Below are positions 34,542 through 44,423 of a stretch of DNA of 64,000 bases, piece by piece (positions within the stretch are counted from its first letter, which is position 1; each line of letters opens with the position of its first letter). The stretch is from Lactococcus taiwanensis (GTDB lineage: Bacteria > Bacillota > Bacilli > Lactobacillales > Streptococcaceae): NCBI RefSeq assembly GCF_014905395.1, contig NZ_BNDT01000001.1, positions 62,001 through 126,000 on the forward strand, written 5' to 3'. The position numbers and the translations under genes are program-made. The notes under the pieces were generated by a model. That model searched no databases. It saw only the letters and a program-made list of their open reading frames with translations, and was not told where the DNA came from.

Positions 34542-35273
34542 ATGGAAATCAAAAATAAAAACATCTTTGTCACAGGATCAACGCGCGGAATTGGTAAAGC
34601 GATTGCCTTGCAATTTGCGAAAGCTGGTAGTAATTTGATCATCAATGGACGCTCTGAAATCTCAGAAGACTTACTTGCAGAATTTACTGCCTTTGGAGTA
34701 AAAGCAGTTGGAATTTCTGGTGATATTTCTAAATCAGAAGATGCGAAACGAATGGTTGCAGAAGCTGTTGAAGCTTTGGGCTCAGTTGATATCTTAGTCA
34801 ATAATGCAGGAATCACACGTGATGGCTTATCTTTAAAAATGAGCGAAGAAGATTTCGATGCGGTTCTCAAGATTAACTTGACAGGCGCTTTTAATATGAC
34901 GCAAGCAGTCTTGAAGCCTATGACACGTGCTCGTCAAGGAGCGATCATCAACATTTCTTCTGTAGTTGGTTTAGTAGGTAATGCTGGACAAGCAAATTAT
35001 GCAGCCTCCAAAGCTGGTTTGATTGGTTTGACTAAATCAATTGCCCGTGAAGTCGCTGCACGCAATGTACGCGTGAATGCAGTTGCGCCAGGCTTTATCG
35101 AGTCGGACATGACAGAAGTACTTTCTGACAAAGTTAAGGACATGATGAAAGGACAAATTCCAATGAAGCGTTTTGGAAATCCTGAAGAAGTGGCTACAGT
35201 TGTCCAATTTTTGGCTGAGCAAGAATATATGACCGGTCAGGTGCTTTCCATTGATGGTGGAATGGCTATGTAA
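34542..35273 (+). CDS. fabG: 3-oxoacyl-ACP reductase
   Basis: FabG is the NADPH-dependent reductase of the elongation cycle and a short-chain dehydrogenase. The 243 residues show TGSTRGIG (about 11-18), NNAGITRD (about 86-93), the catalytic ISS and YAASK (about 148-152) and PGFIESDMTE near 185. GGAG is 6 nt before the ATG. The gap after fabD contains an A/T-rich stem (CTTAGAAAA with TTTTCTGAG, about 34487-34508). Confidence 0.95.
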   Translation: MEIKNKNIFVTGSTRGIGKAIALQFAKAGSNLIINGRSEISEDLLAEFTAFGVKAVGISGDISKSEDAKRMVAEAVEALGSVDILVNNAGITRDGLSLKMSEEDFDAVLKINLTGAFNMTQAVLKPMTRARQGAIINISSVVGLVGNAGQANYAASKAGLIGLTKSIAREVAARNVRVNAVAPGFIESDMTEVLSDKVKDMMKGQIPMKRFGNPEEVATVVQFLAEQEYMTGQVLSIDGGMAM

Positions 35274-35314
35274 GGTCTTTTATGACTAACGAATCTATTT
35301 ATTTATAAACAAAG

Positions 35315-35413
35315 AAAGGAATGAGCTGATAGTTTTCATACAGGGGCAGTGAAGAGCGCTTTTAATTAAGGGAGTGTTACTTGCGACTCTGTATGCTTAA
35401 AGGCTATAAGCTC
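35315..35413 (+). promoter_or_regulatory. Shine-Dalgarno plus long hairpin upstream of fabF
   Basis: AAAGGA (35315-35320) is followed at once by GAGCT (35323-35327), ATAG (35329-35332) and CATACAG (35337-35343). These pair with CTGTATG (35389-35395), CTAT (35404-35407) and AGCTC (35409-35413). The fabF ATG is 13 nt further on. Folding removes about 91 nt between the ribosome site and the start. Confidence 0.7.
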
Positions 35414-35426
35414 TCAACTAATCAAT

Positions 35427-36650
35427 ATGACAAATCGAGTTGTAATTACAGGTTATGGCGTGGTCAGTGCCATTGGGAACAGCCCTGAAGAATTCTGGGA
35501 CAACCTTAAGGCAGGAAAGACAGGAATCGGACCAATCACTCACTTTGACGCAGAAGCAACTGGGATTTCTGTGGCGGCTGAAGTGAAGGACTTTCCTTTT
35601 GACAAATATTTCCAGAAAAAAGATGCCCGTCGTATGGATACTTTTTCACTTTATGCGGTTTACGCTGCATTGGATGCTATGGCGATGTCTGGGATCACTG
35701 AAGAAAACACCGATTATGACCGCTTAGGCTGTATCATGGCTTCTGGGATTGGTGGTTTGGAACAATCACAAAAAAATTCACAAGCCTTGCTTAAGGGACC
35801 ACGTAAGGTGACACCTTTATATGTTCCTTTGGCTATTGCCAATATGGCAACAGGGAATGTCGCATTGCGCACAGGAGCTCGTGGAGTTTCACGTGCTGAA
35901 GTTACGGCTTGTGCGGCTGGGGCAAACTCTATTGGTTCAGCTTTCCGTGAAATTAAACATGGTTACGCTGATGCCATGATTGCTGGTGGTGCCGAGGCGG
36001 CTATTTGTGAATTAGGGATTGCTGGTTTTGCTAACTTGACTGCTTTGACCAAAGAATCAGATCCTACTATTGCGTGTCGTCCTTTCGATAAGGAACGCTC
36101 AGGATTTGTTATGGGTGAAGGTGCAGGGGTCTTAATCATGGAAAGCCTTGAGCATGCGAAAGCACGTGGGGCTAATATCCTGGCTGAGATTGTTGGTTAT
36201 GGGAATACGAATGATGCTTATCACATGACAACACCATCAGGAATCGGTGCTGAAAATGCGATGAAATTGGCCTTGCAAGAAGCGGGTGTTGATGCTTCTG
36301 AAGTGGATTACATTAATGCACATGGTACTTCTACACATGCTAATGAAGAAACAGAAGCTAAAGCAATCCATAATGTAGTGGGCGATAAAGCTTATGTTTC
36401 ATCTACGAAAGCATTGCACGGCCATGCCCTTGGTGCAACAGGTGCGATTGAAGCTGTTGCAACCGTGCAAGCAATTTTGAATCAATATGCACCAGTGAAT
36501 GCAGGAACCAAAGAATTGGACGAAGGCATGACAATTAACGTTGTTCTTGGAGAAGGTCAACCTGCTGAAATTAACCTTGCATTGTCACAAGACTTTGGTT
36601 TTGGTGGCCACAACGCAGTATTGGCATTTAAGAAATGGACGGGAGAATAA
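35427..36650 (+). CDS. fabF: 3-oxoacyl-ACP synthase II
   Basis: FabF is the elongating condensing enzyme. The 407 residues have the active-site Cys in VTACAAGANSIGSA (about 164) and the His residues in NAHGTSTHANEETE (about 300) and ALHGHALGATG (about 335). There is no Shine-Dalgarno next to the ATG; the best one lies behind a long hairpin. AAAGG at 35399-35403 is 23 nt away, in an internal loop. The stop overlaps the upstream region of accB, which begins 6 nt later. Confidence 0.96.
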   Translation: MTNRVVITGYGVVSAIGNSPEEFWDNLKAGKTGIGPITHFDAEATGISVAAEVKDFPFDKYFQKKDARRMDTFSLYAVYAALDAMAMSGITEENTDYDRLGCIMASGIGGLEQSQKNSQALLKGPRKVTPLYVPLAIANMATGNVALRTGARGVSRAEVTACAAGANSIGSAFREIKHGYADAMIAGGAEAAICELGIAGFANLTALTKESDPTIACRPFDKERSGFVMGEGAGVLIMESLEHAKARGANILAEIVGYGNTNDAYHMTTPSGIGAENAMKLALQEAGVDASEVDYINAHGTSTHANEETEAKAIHNVVGDKAYVSSTKALHGHALGATGAIEAVATVQAILNQYAPVNAGTKELDEGMTINVVLGEGQPAEINLALSQDFGFGGHNAVLAFKKWTGE

Positions 36651-36655
36651 GCAAA

Positions 36656-37138
36656 ATGAACATCTCAGAAGTAAAAGATTTGATGAACCAATTTGATGGT
36701 TCATCTTTACGTGAATTCTCTTGGAAAAATGCTGAAGGAACGCTCTCATTTTCAAAAAATGAAGGACATCATTCTGAAAGCCTTGGGGTTGCTCAACCTG
36801 CTGTAAATGTTCCAGCTACTCCTGTAGCCGCTCCTGCCGTTGCTCCAAAAACTGAAACGGTTTCTGAAACAGCAGCAGGAGAAACGCGCCCAGCAGCTGC
36901 TGAAGGTGAGGCTGTGACTTCGCCATTAGTTGGGGTGGCTTACCTTAAACCAACGCCTGATAAAGCAGAATTTGTCAAAGTTGGCGACGCTGTGAAAAAA
37001 GGTCAAACCTTATTGATTATTGAAGCAATGAAAGTCATGAATGAAATTCCAGCACCTACGGATGGTGTCGTAACTGAAATCATGGTTTCACCTGAAGAAG
37101 TGGTTGAATTCGGTCAAGAGCTGATTAGAATCAAATAA
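36656..37138 (+). CDS. accB: Biotin carboxyl carrier protein of acetyl-CoA carboxylase
   Basis: AccB carries biotin between the two half-reactions. From the ATG at 36656 it has 160 residues: a short N-terminal domain, an Ala/Pro/Val-rich linker (about 45-82) and the biotinyl domain with EAMKVMN (Lys about 125). An in-frame start at 36635 inside fabF is possible, but GGGAG suits the ATG at 36656. Two palindromes follow before fabZ. Confidence 0.95.
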   Translation: MNISEVKDLMNQFDGSSLREFSWKNAEGTLSFSKNEGHHSESLGVAQPAVNVPATPVAAPAVAPKTETVSETAAGETRPAAAEGEAVTSPLVGVAYLKPTPDKAEFVKVGDAVKKGQTLLIIEAMKVMNEIPAPTDGVVTEIMVSPEEVVEFGQELIRIK

Positions 37139-37139
37139 G

Positions 37140-37163
37140 TTTACTGACCACATGGTCAGTAAA
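37140..37163. repeat. Dispersed palindrome, copy 12
   Basis: TTTACTGAC, CACATG, GTCAGTAAA. Perfect 9-bp arms, accB-fabZ gap. Confidence 0.95.
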
Positions 37164-37180
37164 TGAGAAGGTGAAAAAAC

Positions 37181-37200
37181 CACTGACCAGTCCGTCAGTG
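37181..37200. repeat. Dispersed palindrome, copy 13
   Basis: CACTGAC, CAGTCC, GTCAGTG. Perfect 7-bp arms, 17 nt after copy 12 and 25 nt before fabZ. Confidence 0.95.
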
Positions 37201-37225
37201 TGCTTTAAGAAAAGAGTGAGAGCAA

Positions 37226-37660
37226 ATGACTGAAGTAAATATTAATGTAACTGAAATCATGGAGGCTTTGCCTCATCGTTATCCATTTCTATTGGTGGAT
37301 CGCGTCATTGATATCGCTGATGACGAGATTACTGCCATCAAAAATGTAACGATTAATGAAGAATTTTTCCAAGGGCATTTTCCACAATATCCAGTGATGC
37401 CAGGTGTTTTAATCATGGAAGCCTTGGCACAAGCGGCTGGTGTTTTGGAGTTATCAAAACCTGAGAACAAAGGTAAATTGGTCTTTTATGCCGGCATGGA
37501 TAATGTCAAATATAAAAAACAAGTCACACCCGGTGACCAATTAGTCTTACACGCGAAGTTCATCAAACGCCGTGGTCCTATTGCCGTTGTTGAAGCAGAG
37601 GCAACCGTAGATGGCAAACTTGCAGCAAAAGGAACATTGACCTTTGCCTTGGGTGCTTAA
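37226..37660 (+). CDS. fabZ: 3-hydroxyacyl-ACP dehydratase
   Basis: FabZ is the hotdog-fold dehydratase. The 144 residues have [11 protein letters not shown] (about 17-27), the catalytic His51 in [11 protein letters not shown] and Glu65 in LIMEALAQA. The Shine-Dalgarno is weak (GTGAGAG). It lies between accB and accC as in other Lactobacillales. It is followed by a 275-nt gap packed with stem-loops. Confidence 0.95.
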   Translation: MTEVNINVTEIMEALPHRYPFLLVDRVIDIADDEITAIKNVTINEEFFQGHFPQYPVMPGVLIMEALAQAAGVLELSKPENKGKLVFYAGMDNVKYKKQVTPGDQLVLHAKFIKRRGPIAVVEAEATVDGKLAAKGTLTFALGA

Positions 37661-37690
37661 ACCGCGTACTGTTAAGTTAATACTAAAAAA

Positions 37691-37708
37691 ACTGACCATT
37701 CTGTCAGT
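37691..37708. repeat. Dispersed palindrome, copy 14
   Basis: ACTGAC, CATTCT, GTCAGT, after fabZ. Perfect 6-bp arms. Confidence 0.85.
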
Positions 37709-37713
37709 AAAAA

Positions 37714-37749
37714 GAAAGCCGTGACTTATTAAGATCACGGTCATCTTTC
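37714..37749 (+). terminator. Probable fabZ terminator
   Basis: GAAAG (37714-37718) with CTTTC (37745-37749) encloses CCGTGA (37719-37724) with TCACGG (37735-37740). A T-rich run follows. Confidence 0.6.
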
Positions 37750-37770
37750 GGACTTATTTTATTTTATCCC

Positions 37771-37799
37771 GCGTGTATTTTCAGTAGAAATTTACACGC
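37771..37799 (+). other. Hairpin upstream of accC
   Basis: GCGTGTA (37771-37777) pairs with TACACGC (37793-37799), with inner TTTC/GAAA. There is no T-run. Confidence 0.75.
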
Positions 37800-37806
37800 T
37801 CATCTC

Positions 37807-37832
37807 TTTTACTGACAGCTCTGTCAGTAAAA
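37807..37832. repeat. Dispersed palindrome, copy 15
   Basis: TTTTACTGAC, AGCTCT, GTCAGTAAAA. Perfect 10-bp arms, upstream of accC. Confidence 0.95.
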
Positions 37833-37867
37833 AAGCGCTGAGCCAAGCGCTAAGGACAATTTTCCGC

Positions 37868-37924
37868 AAAGGAGAAAGGAGTGGAGCTTCGAAACTTGAA
37901 CCCAAATAATCAAGTGCTGGACTC
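37868..37924 (+). promoter_or_regulatory. Shine-Dalgarno pair plus hairpin upstream of accC
   Basis: AAAGGAG occurs twice (37868-37874, 37875-37881). Then AGC (37885-37887) with GCT (37916-37918), and ACTTGA (37894-37899) with TCAAGT (37910-37915), fold away the spacer; an outer GAGT/ACTC is possible. The ATG is 11-17 nt after the fold. Confidence 0.5.
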
Positions 37925-37935
37925 ACATCTTAACT

Positions 37936-39303
37936 ATGTTTAATAAAATTTTAATTGCCAATCGTGGCGAAATTGCGGTGCGAATCATTCGCGCAGCACG
38001 TGAATTGGGGGTAGGCACGGTAGCGATTTACTCAACTGCTGACCGTGATGCCTTACATGTCCACTTGGCAGATGAAGCCATTTGTGTAGGACCAGCTAGA
38101 AGTACTGAGTCTTATCTTAATATGAACAATATTCTGTCAGCTGCTGTGGCAACTGGCGCACAAGCGATTCACCCAGGTTTTGGATTCCTTTCTGAGAATT
38201 CAAAATTTGCTCGTCTTTGTGAGGAAATGAATATTAAATTTATCGGTCCGTCAGCAAAAGTGATGGATATGATGGGTGATAAAATCAATGCGCGTGCAGA
38301 AATGATTAAAGCTGGTGTTCCTGTAACACCAGGTTCTGAGGGCGAAGTTCATACCACTGATGAAGCAGTAAAAATTGCTGAAGAAATTGGCTACCCCATC
38401 ATGCTTAAAGCATCAGCTGGTGGTGGTGGTAAAGGAATTCGTAAGGTTAATAATGTTGAGGAACTTGTCCCAGCTTTTGAAGCAGCCCAAGCAGAAGCCC
38501 AAGCAGCTTTTGGTAATGGAGCCATGTTTATCGAACGAATGATTTTCCCAGCGCGTCATATTGAGGTTCAAATCTTAGGAGATAGCCATGGCAATGTGAT
38601 TCATCTTGGTGAACGTGATTGTTCCTTGCAAAGAAATAACCAAAAAGTGCTTGAAGAATCTCCGTCAGTTGCAATTGGACACACTTTGCGCGAAGCAATT
38701 ACATCAGCTGCAGTAAAAGCAGCAGCCCACGTGGGATATGAAAACGCGGGAACCATTGAGTTCTTACTTGATGAGTCTTCTGGTAATTTTTATTTCATGG
38801 AAATGAACACACGTGTGCAAGTTGAACATCCGGTCACAGAGTTTGTATCAGGTGTTGATATTGTCAAAGAACAAATTCGTGTAGCCAATGGCAATGCCTT
38901 GTCTGTCAAGCAAGAAGATGTGACTTTTAGTGGACATGCGATTGAATGTCGAATTAATGCGGAAAATCCTAAATTTAATTTTGCACCAAGTCCCGGAAAG
39001 ATTACTAATCTTTTCTTGCCAAGTGGTGGAGTTGGTTTGCGGGTTGATAGCGCTATGTACAGTGGTTACAGCATTCCGCCCTATTATGATAGTATGATTG
39101 CTAAAGTCATTGTTCATGGTGAAAACCGTTTTGAAGCACTGATGAAAATGCAACGGGCTTTGATGGAATTTGACGTAGAAGGTGTTATCACCAATGTGGA
39201 TTTCCAGCTTGAGCTCATCTCTGATCCTCACGTGGTAGCTGGTGACTATGATACAAGTTTCTTAGGAAATGTTTTTTTACCAGAATACCAAAAAGAAATC
39301 TAA
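37936..39303 (+). CDS. accC: Acetyl-CoA carboxylase, biotin carboxylase subunit
   Basis: AccC carboxylates biotin on AccB with ATP and bicarbonate. The 455-residue ATP-grasp enzyme begins FNKILIANRGEIAVRIIRA. It has the glycine loop ASAGGGGKGIR (about 157-167), the catalytic stretch FYFMEMNTRVQVEHPVTE (about 284-301) and the C-terminal domain. The start codon lacks an adjacent Shine-Dalgarno; see the hairpin at 37868. It probably begins an accC-accD-accA transcript. Confidence 0.97.
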   Translation: MFNKILIANRGEIAVRIIRAARELGVGTVAIYSTADRDALHVHLADEAICVGPARSTESYLNMNNILSAAVATGAQAIHPGFGFLSENSKFARLCEEMNIKFIGPSAKVMDMMGDKINARAEMIKAGVPVTPGSEGEVHTTDEAVKIAEEIGYPIMLKASAGGGGKGIRKVNNVEELVPAFEAAQAEAQAAFGNGAMFIERMIFPARHIEVQILGDSHGNVIHLGERDCSLQRNNQKVLEESPSVAIGHTLREAITSAAVKAAAHVGYENAGTIEFLLDESSGNFYFMEMNTRVQVEHPVTEFVSGVDIVKEQIRVANGNALSVKQEDVTFSGHAIECRINAENPKFNFAPSPGKITNLFLPSGGVGLRVDSAMYSGYSIPPYYDSMIAKVIVHGENRFEALMKMQRALMEFDVEGVITNVDFQLELISDPHVVAGDYDTSFLGNVFLPEYQKEI

Positions 39304-39372
39304 TGCGAAAATTTTCGCTGCTTTAATTTTAAAAATGAAGCTCCAATAAAAAAATGAGAAAAGGATGCAAAA

Positions 39373-40245
39373 ATGGCTCTTTTCCAAAAGAAAAAATACA
39401 TTAAAATTAATCCAAATCGATCAATTATCGAAAAACAGGCCGATCAGCCCGAAGTTCCAGATGAACTTTTTGCTAAATGTCCTGCTTGTAAACACACGAT
39501 TTACCAAAAAGACTTAGGAAAGAACAAAGTCTGTCCTAATTGCGACTACAATTTCCGAATTACAGCTAAAGAACGTCTTGCGCTTATAGCCGACCAAGAT
39601 TCCTTTGAGGAAATGTTTGTAGGGATTGAATGTGACAATCCGCTAGATTTTCCAGGTTATCCTGAAAAATTAGCAGCAACAAAAGCTAGAACTGGCCTTG
39701 ACGAAGCAATCATGACAGGGGTAGCGAGTATTAAAGGTCAAAAGACAGCTCTTGCTATTATGGACTCAACCTTCATTATGGCATCAATGGGGACTGTGGT
39801 TGGAGAAAAACTAACACGACTTTTTGAGTATGCGACAGCTCAAAAACTTCCTGTCATCGTCTTTACAGCCTCAGGTGGAGCTAGAATGCAAGAAGGAATC
39901 ATGTCTTTAATGCAGATGGCCAAAACATCGGCGGCAGTAAAGCGTCATTCCAACGCAGGTCTGCTTTATATTACGGTGCTAACTGATCCGACAACTGGCG
40001 GAGTGACAGCGTCCTTTGCAAGTTTAGGGGATATTATTCTTGCTGAACCTCAATCTTTGATTGGCTTTGCTGGAAGACGGGTTATCGAGCAAACGGTTCG
40101 CCAAACGTTACCAGATGATTTCCAAAAAGCCGAGTTCTTGTTACAACATGGTTTTGTTGATGCAATCGTCAAACGGACAGATTTGCGCAAAAAGCTGAGT
40201 TTACTTTTAGCACTTCATTCGGATTTGGAGGGAAACAATGCCTGA
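39373..40245 (+). CDS. accD: Acetyl-CoA carboxylase, carboxyltransferase beta subunit
   Basis: AccD forms the alpha2-beta2 carboxyltransferase with AccA. The 290 residues include the N-terminal zinc ribbon (Cys36, Cys39, Cys54, Cys57) and the crotonase-like domain with [12 protein letters not shown] (about 174-185) and [23 protein letters not shown] is before the ATG. It overlaps accA by 8 nt. Confidence 0.97.
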   Translation: MALFQKKKYIKINPNRSIIEKQADQPEVPDELFAKCPACKHTIYQKDLGKNKVCPNCDYNFRITAKERLALIADQDSFEEMFVGIECDNPLDFPGYPEKLAATKARTGLDEAIMTGVASIKGQKTALAIMDSTFIMASMGTVVGEKLTRLFEYATAQKLPVIVFTASGGARMQEGIMSLMQMAKTSAAVKRHSNAGLLYITVLTDPTTGGVTASFASLGDIILAEPQSLIGFAGRRVIEQTVRQTLPDDFQKAEFLLQHGFVDAIVKRTDLRKKLSLLLALHSDLEGNNA

Positions 40246-41026
40246 AATTAAGAAGACGAAAAAAGAAACGCAGGAAAACATTGCGGAGATTATCAATAAA
40301 GCGCGTGCAGCTGATCGGATTTCAGCCCGAGATATCATTGCGCAAGTTTTTACTGACTTTTTTGAACTGCATGGTGACCGCCAATTAACAGATGATGAAG
40401 CAATTGTGGGTGGTATCGCACGTTTTGCTGGCCAACCCGTTACGGTTATTGGGATTCAAAAAGGACACAACCTAGCAGAAAATTTAGCGACTAATTTTGG
40501 TCAGCCTTCTCCCAATGGCTACCGAAAAGCACTACGTTTGATGAAACAAGCTGAAAAATTTGGTCGACCAGTTGTTACTTTTGTAAATACGGCAGGCGCT
40601 TATCCAGGGATTGAAGCCGAAGAACGTGGACAAGGAGAAGCTATCGCGCGTAACTTATTGGAAATGTCCGATCTCCGAGTGCCTATCATTACGTTTATTA
40701 CTGGTGAAGGTGGGTCAGGTGGAGCATTGGCCTTAGCTGTTGCCAATAAAGTTTATATTTTGGAAAACGCTGTTTATTCTGTCCTTTCACCGGAAGGATT
40801 TGCAACTATTTTGTGGAAAGATGGCTCCCGGCGTGATGAAGCAGCTGAGCTGATGAAAATCACAGCCCCTCATCTCTTTGAAATGGGACTGGTCGAAGGC
40901 ATCATTGCAGAAGACAATCTGATTGAAAACATCAAAAATCAATTATCAAAAGCTCTGACAGAGCTGTCAGTAATGTCAGTTGAAGCACTGACTGAGCAAC
41001 GTTATCAACGTTTTAGAAAATATTAA
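40238..41026 (+). CDS. accA: Acetyl-CoA carboxylase, carboxyltransferase alpha subunit
   Basis: The 262-residue partner of AccD has a shortened N-terminus as in lactic streptococci. Characteristic segments are [23 protein letters not shown] (about 31-53), [20 protein letters not shown] and [20 protein letters not shown] lies 5 nt before the ATG, which overlaps accD. A palindrome copy near the 3' end is read as LTELSV. A good terminator follows. Confidence 0.97.
   Translation: MPEIKKTKKETQENIAEIINKARAADRISARDIIAQVFTDFFELHGDRQLTDDEAIVGGIARFAGQPVTVIGIQKGHNLAENLATNFGQPSPNGYRKALRLMKQAEKFGRPVVTFVNTAGAYPGIEAEERGQGEAIARNLLEMSDLRVPIITFITGEGGSGGALALAVANKVYILENAVYSVLSPEGFATILWKDGSRRDEAAELMKITAPHLFEMGLVEGIIAEDNLIENIKNQLSKALTELSVMSVEALTEQRYQRFRKY
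40955..40970. repeat. Dispersed palindrome, copy 16 (intragenic, accA)
   Basis: CTGAC, AGAGCT, GTCAG, read as LTELS in the last 25 codons of accA. The flanks add a second overlapping palindrome AGCTCTGACAGAGCT. Confidence 0.88.
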
Positions 41027-41056
41027 AAATGAGCATATTTTGCTCATTTTTTATTT
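41026..41056 (+). terminator. Terminator after accA
   Basis: AAAATGAGCA (41026-41035), TATTT, TGCTCATTTT (41041-41050), then T-rich. Confidence 0.92.
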
Positions 41057-41143
41057 TTTAACCGATAAAAATAATGAATCCTGTGATAAAAAAATCTTAT
41101 GGCAAGCACGTGAATTTCATGTTATTTTATAAAGAGCACATAA

Positions 41144-42310
<1,167 letters not shown>

Positions 42311-42349
42311 GGCAGACAGGCTTATCTTAGGTGAGGTAGCAGAGCAGAG

Positions 42350-43267
42350 ATGACTAAAATCATAGAAAACATTACACATTTAATCGGTGAAAGCCCTATT
42401 GTTCAATTGAGCCATACGCCTAAAGAGAGTGCAAAAATTTATCTAAAGCTTGAACGGTTTAATCCTGGTGGATCTGTAAAAGATCGTATTGCCTTAAGTA
42501 TGGTCAAAGCTGCCGAAAGGCAAGGCTTACTTAAACCAGGGGGCACTATCGTTGAGCCAACATCTGGAAATACGGGAATTGGACTTGCAATGGTGGGCGC
42601 AGCACTAGGATACAAAGTGGTGATTATTATGCCTGATAATTATTCAAAAGAACGTCAGCAGTTAATCAAGGCATATGGTGCTCAACTCGTTTTGACACCA
42701 GCATCCCAAGGCATCCAGGCGGCTATAGATCTTGCGGCCACATATGTCAGAGAAAAAGGTTGGTATATGCCGATGCAGTTTGAAAATGTTGCAAATAGTG
42801 CAGCCCACGAATTAACGACAGGCCCTGAGATATGGCGAGCTTTCAAAGAAGAAGGCTTAAACGCTTTTGTGGCAGGTGCGGGAACAGGTGGAACTATCTC
42901 TGGAGTATCTCACTACCTTAAACAAAAAGACCTTTCGGTAGAAACCTATGTGGTAGAACCTGGCGAATCGCCTATATTATCTGGTGGAACAAGTGGTTCC
43001 CACCGGATACAGGGAATCGGTATTCCTTTTTTATCTCCTAACCTTGATACTCAGGCCTATGATTATGTTGTTGATGTCATGAGCGATCAGGCCCTCGAAA
43101 TGGCCAGAGTAATTGCTAAAGAAGAAGGCATATTGATTGGAATTTCTGGAGGAGCTGCAGTTTGGGCAGCCTACCAAATTGCAAAAAAATTAGGTCCTGG
43201 TAAAAAAGTATTGGCGCTTTGCCCTGATAGTGGGGAACGTTACCTTTCAACAGAACTTTATTCTTAA
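42350..43267 (+). CDS. cysK: Cysteine synthase (O-acetylserine sulfhydrylase)
   Basis: This PLP enzyme makes cysteine from O-acetylserine and sulfide. The 305 residues have the PLP Lys44 in NPGGSVKDR, the substrate loop PTSGNTGIGLA (about 70-80) and GAGTGGTISG (about 174-183). The Shine-Dalgarno (AGGTGAGG) is 13 nt from the ATG. It is cotranscribed with the preceding MetB/C gene. Confidence 0.93.
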   Translation: MTKIIENITHLIGESPIVQLSHTPKESAKIYLKLERFNPGGSVKDRIALSMVKAAERQGLLKPGGTIVEPTSGNTGIGLAMVGAALGYKVVIIMPDNYSKERQQLIKAYGAQLVLTPASQGIQAAIDLAATYVREKGWYMPMQFENVANSAAHELTTGPEIWRAFKEEGLNAFVAGAGTGGTISGVSHYLKQKDLSVETYVVEPGESPILSGGTSGSHRIQGIGIPFLSPNLDTQAYDYVVDVMSDQALEMARVIAKEEGILIGISGGAAVWAAYQIAKKLGPGKKVLALCPDSGERYLSTELYS

Positions 43268-43295
43268 AACACTGACTCTTTAGGGTCAGTGTTTT
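43266..43295 (+). terminator. Terminator after cysK
   Basis: AAAACACTGAC (43266-43276) pairs with GTCAGTGTTTT (43285-43295) around an 8-nt loop. The arms contain ACTGAC/GTCAGT like the dispersed palindrome, but the spacer is 8 rather than 6. Confidence 0.88.
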
Positions 43296-43401
43296 ATATA
43301 TTACAATTTTTAAGAAGTTGTGAGCAGTTTTCTGTACTTTTTATATGTCAGGTGTTAAAATAAGAAGTAGGTTAAAACTAAATAATAAAGGAGGAAAAAG
43401 A

Positions 43402-43650
43402 ATGCATTTTATTTGGTCATTAATCGTCGGAGGTGTCATTGGTCTTATTGCTGGAGCAATCACAAGCCGCGGTGCAAAAATGGGAATTATCAGTAATATT
43501 TTGGCGGGTTTAATTGGTTCTGCGATCGGTGAAGGACTCCTCGGACATTGGGGTCCACAATTAGCTGGTATGGCAATTTTACCATCCATTATTGGTGCGG
43601 TAATTCTAGTATTAGTTGTTTCTGCAATCTTTGGACGAGCAAAAAATTAA
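43402..43650 (+). CDS. GlsB/YeaQ/YmgE family membrane protein
   Basis: This small hydrophobic protein of 82 residues has three membrane helices and glycine-rich motifs (GGVIGLIAGAITSRGAKMG, GLIGSAIGEGLLG). It matches the transglycosylase-associated / GlsB family, often stress induced. The frame is open 19 codons further upstream, but AAGGAGG lies 8 nt before the ATG at 43402. The neighbour CsbD protein is also stress related. Confidence 0.88.
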   Translation: MHFIWSLIVGGVIGLIAGAITSRGAKMGIISNILAGLIGSAIGEGLLGHWGPQLAGMAILPSIIGAVILVLVVSAIFGRAKN

Positions 43651-43713
43651 AAACTCGTAAAGTTTAAGAAACAAAATGAGAATTAAGTTAATAAAAAATT
43701 AGGAGGTCTTACT

Positions 43714-43956
43714 ATGACTTTGAATGACAAACTTGACGCTACTAAAGATAAAACTTCTGGTAAAATCAAAGAAACTACTGGTAAAGTAACAGGTGACGAA
43801 AAGCTTGAGGCTAAAGGTAAAGCTGAAGGTTTACTTGGTAAAGCTAAAGAAGGACTTGGTCATCTTAAAGACAAAGCCTCTGACGTGGCTGAAGATGTTG
43901 CTGACAAGTTTAACGATGGTGTTGACTCAGCAAAACATAAAAAGGATCATGAATAG
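43714..43956 (+). CDS. CsbD family stress-response protein
   Basis: The 80-residue, highly charged helical protein has the repeated Lys/Gly pattern of CsbD (DKTSGKIKETTGKVTGDEKL, then EAKGKAEGLLGKAKE). The function is unknown; in other bacteria family members are induced by general stress. AGGAGG lies 8 nt before the ATG. It probably shares a transcript with the GlsB-like gene 63 nt upstream. Confidence 0.9.
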   Translation: MTLNDKLDATKDKTSGKIKETTGKVTGDEKLEAKGKAEGLLGKAKEGLGHLKDKASDVAEDVADKFNDGVDSAKHKKDHE

Positions 43957-43978
43957 TCCCTACATATTTTTTATCAAT

Positions 43979-44006
43979 AAAACCTGAGCATTGGCTCGGG
44001 TTTTCT
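43979..44006 (+). terminator. Terminator after the CsbD gene
   Basis: AAAACCTGAGC (43979-43989), ATTG, GCTCGGGTTTT (43994-44004). An 11-bp stem with one wobble. Confidence 0.88.
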
Positions 44007-44031
44007 GGTTTACTCCTTGGCGTTTTTCTTA

Positions 44032-44040
44032 TGGTATAAT
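44032..44040 (+). promoter_or_regulatory. Extended -10 promoter of the ArsC/Spx-like gene
   Basis: TGGTATAAT (TATAAT 44035-44040), 26 nt before the ATG. Confidence 0.65.
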
Positions 44041-44066
44041 ATAAAAAAAAGCGTTAAGGAGAAAAA

Positions 44067-44423
44067 ATGTATACGTTTTACTGGTACCCAAAATGTTCCA
44101 CTTGTCAGAAAGCCAAACGCAAGCTTGATGAGATGGGGATTGCTTACGAAGCGATTGATCTTAAACTTACTCCGCCGACAAGTACTCAGTTGATGGACTG
44201 GTTCATACAAGACAAGTTTCCAATAAAAAAATTTTTTAATAGTAGTGGACTTGTTTATCGTGACCTCCAGCTTAAAGATCAGTTACCCACAATGGCGACA
44301 ACAGATAAGGCAGAACTGCTGGCCTCTAATGGAATGTTGATAAAGCGTCCTTTACTCATTAAAGATGGGAAAATTGTCCAAATAGGTTATAAAGAAAGTG
44401 ACTATGAAGCAATTAAAAAATGA
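44067..44423 (+). CDS. ArsC/Spx-family protein (MgsR/YffB type)
   Basis: The 118-residue thioredoxin-like protein has a CSTC motif at 10-13 (YPKCSTCQKAKRKLDE), the KKFFNSSG segment and IKRPLLI (about 90-96). Its CxxC resembles Spx/MgsR regulators as well as arsenate-reductase-like proteins; the exact role is open. TAAGGAG lies 7 nt before the ATG. It converges on the exonuclease gene at a shared bidirectional terminator. Confidence 0.8.
   Translation: MYTFYWYPKCSTCQKAKRKLDEMGIAYEAIDLKLTPPTSTQLMDWFIQDKFPIKKFFNSSGLVYRDLQLKDQLPTMATTDKAELLASNGMLIKRPLLIKDGKIVQIGYKESDYEAIKK

Noticed and set aside
43266-43295. Member of the palindrome family after cysK
   Set aside because: The arms match but the centre is 8 nt, unlike all others; more likely an ordinary terminator.
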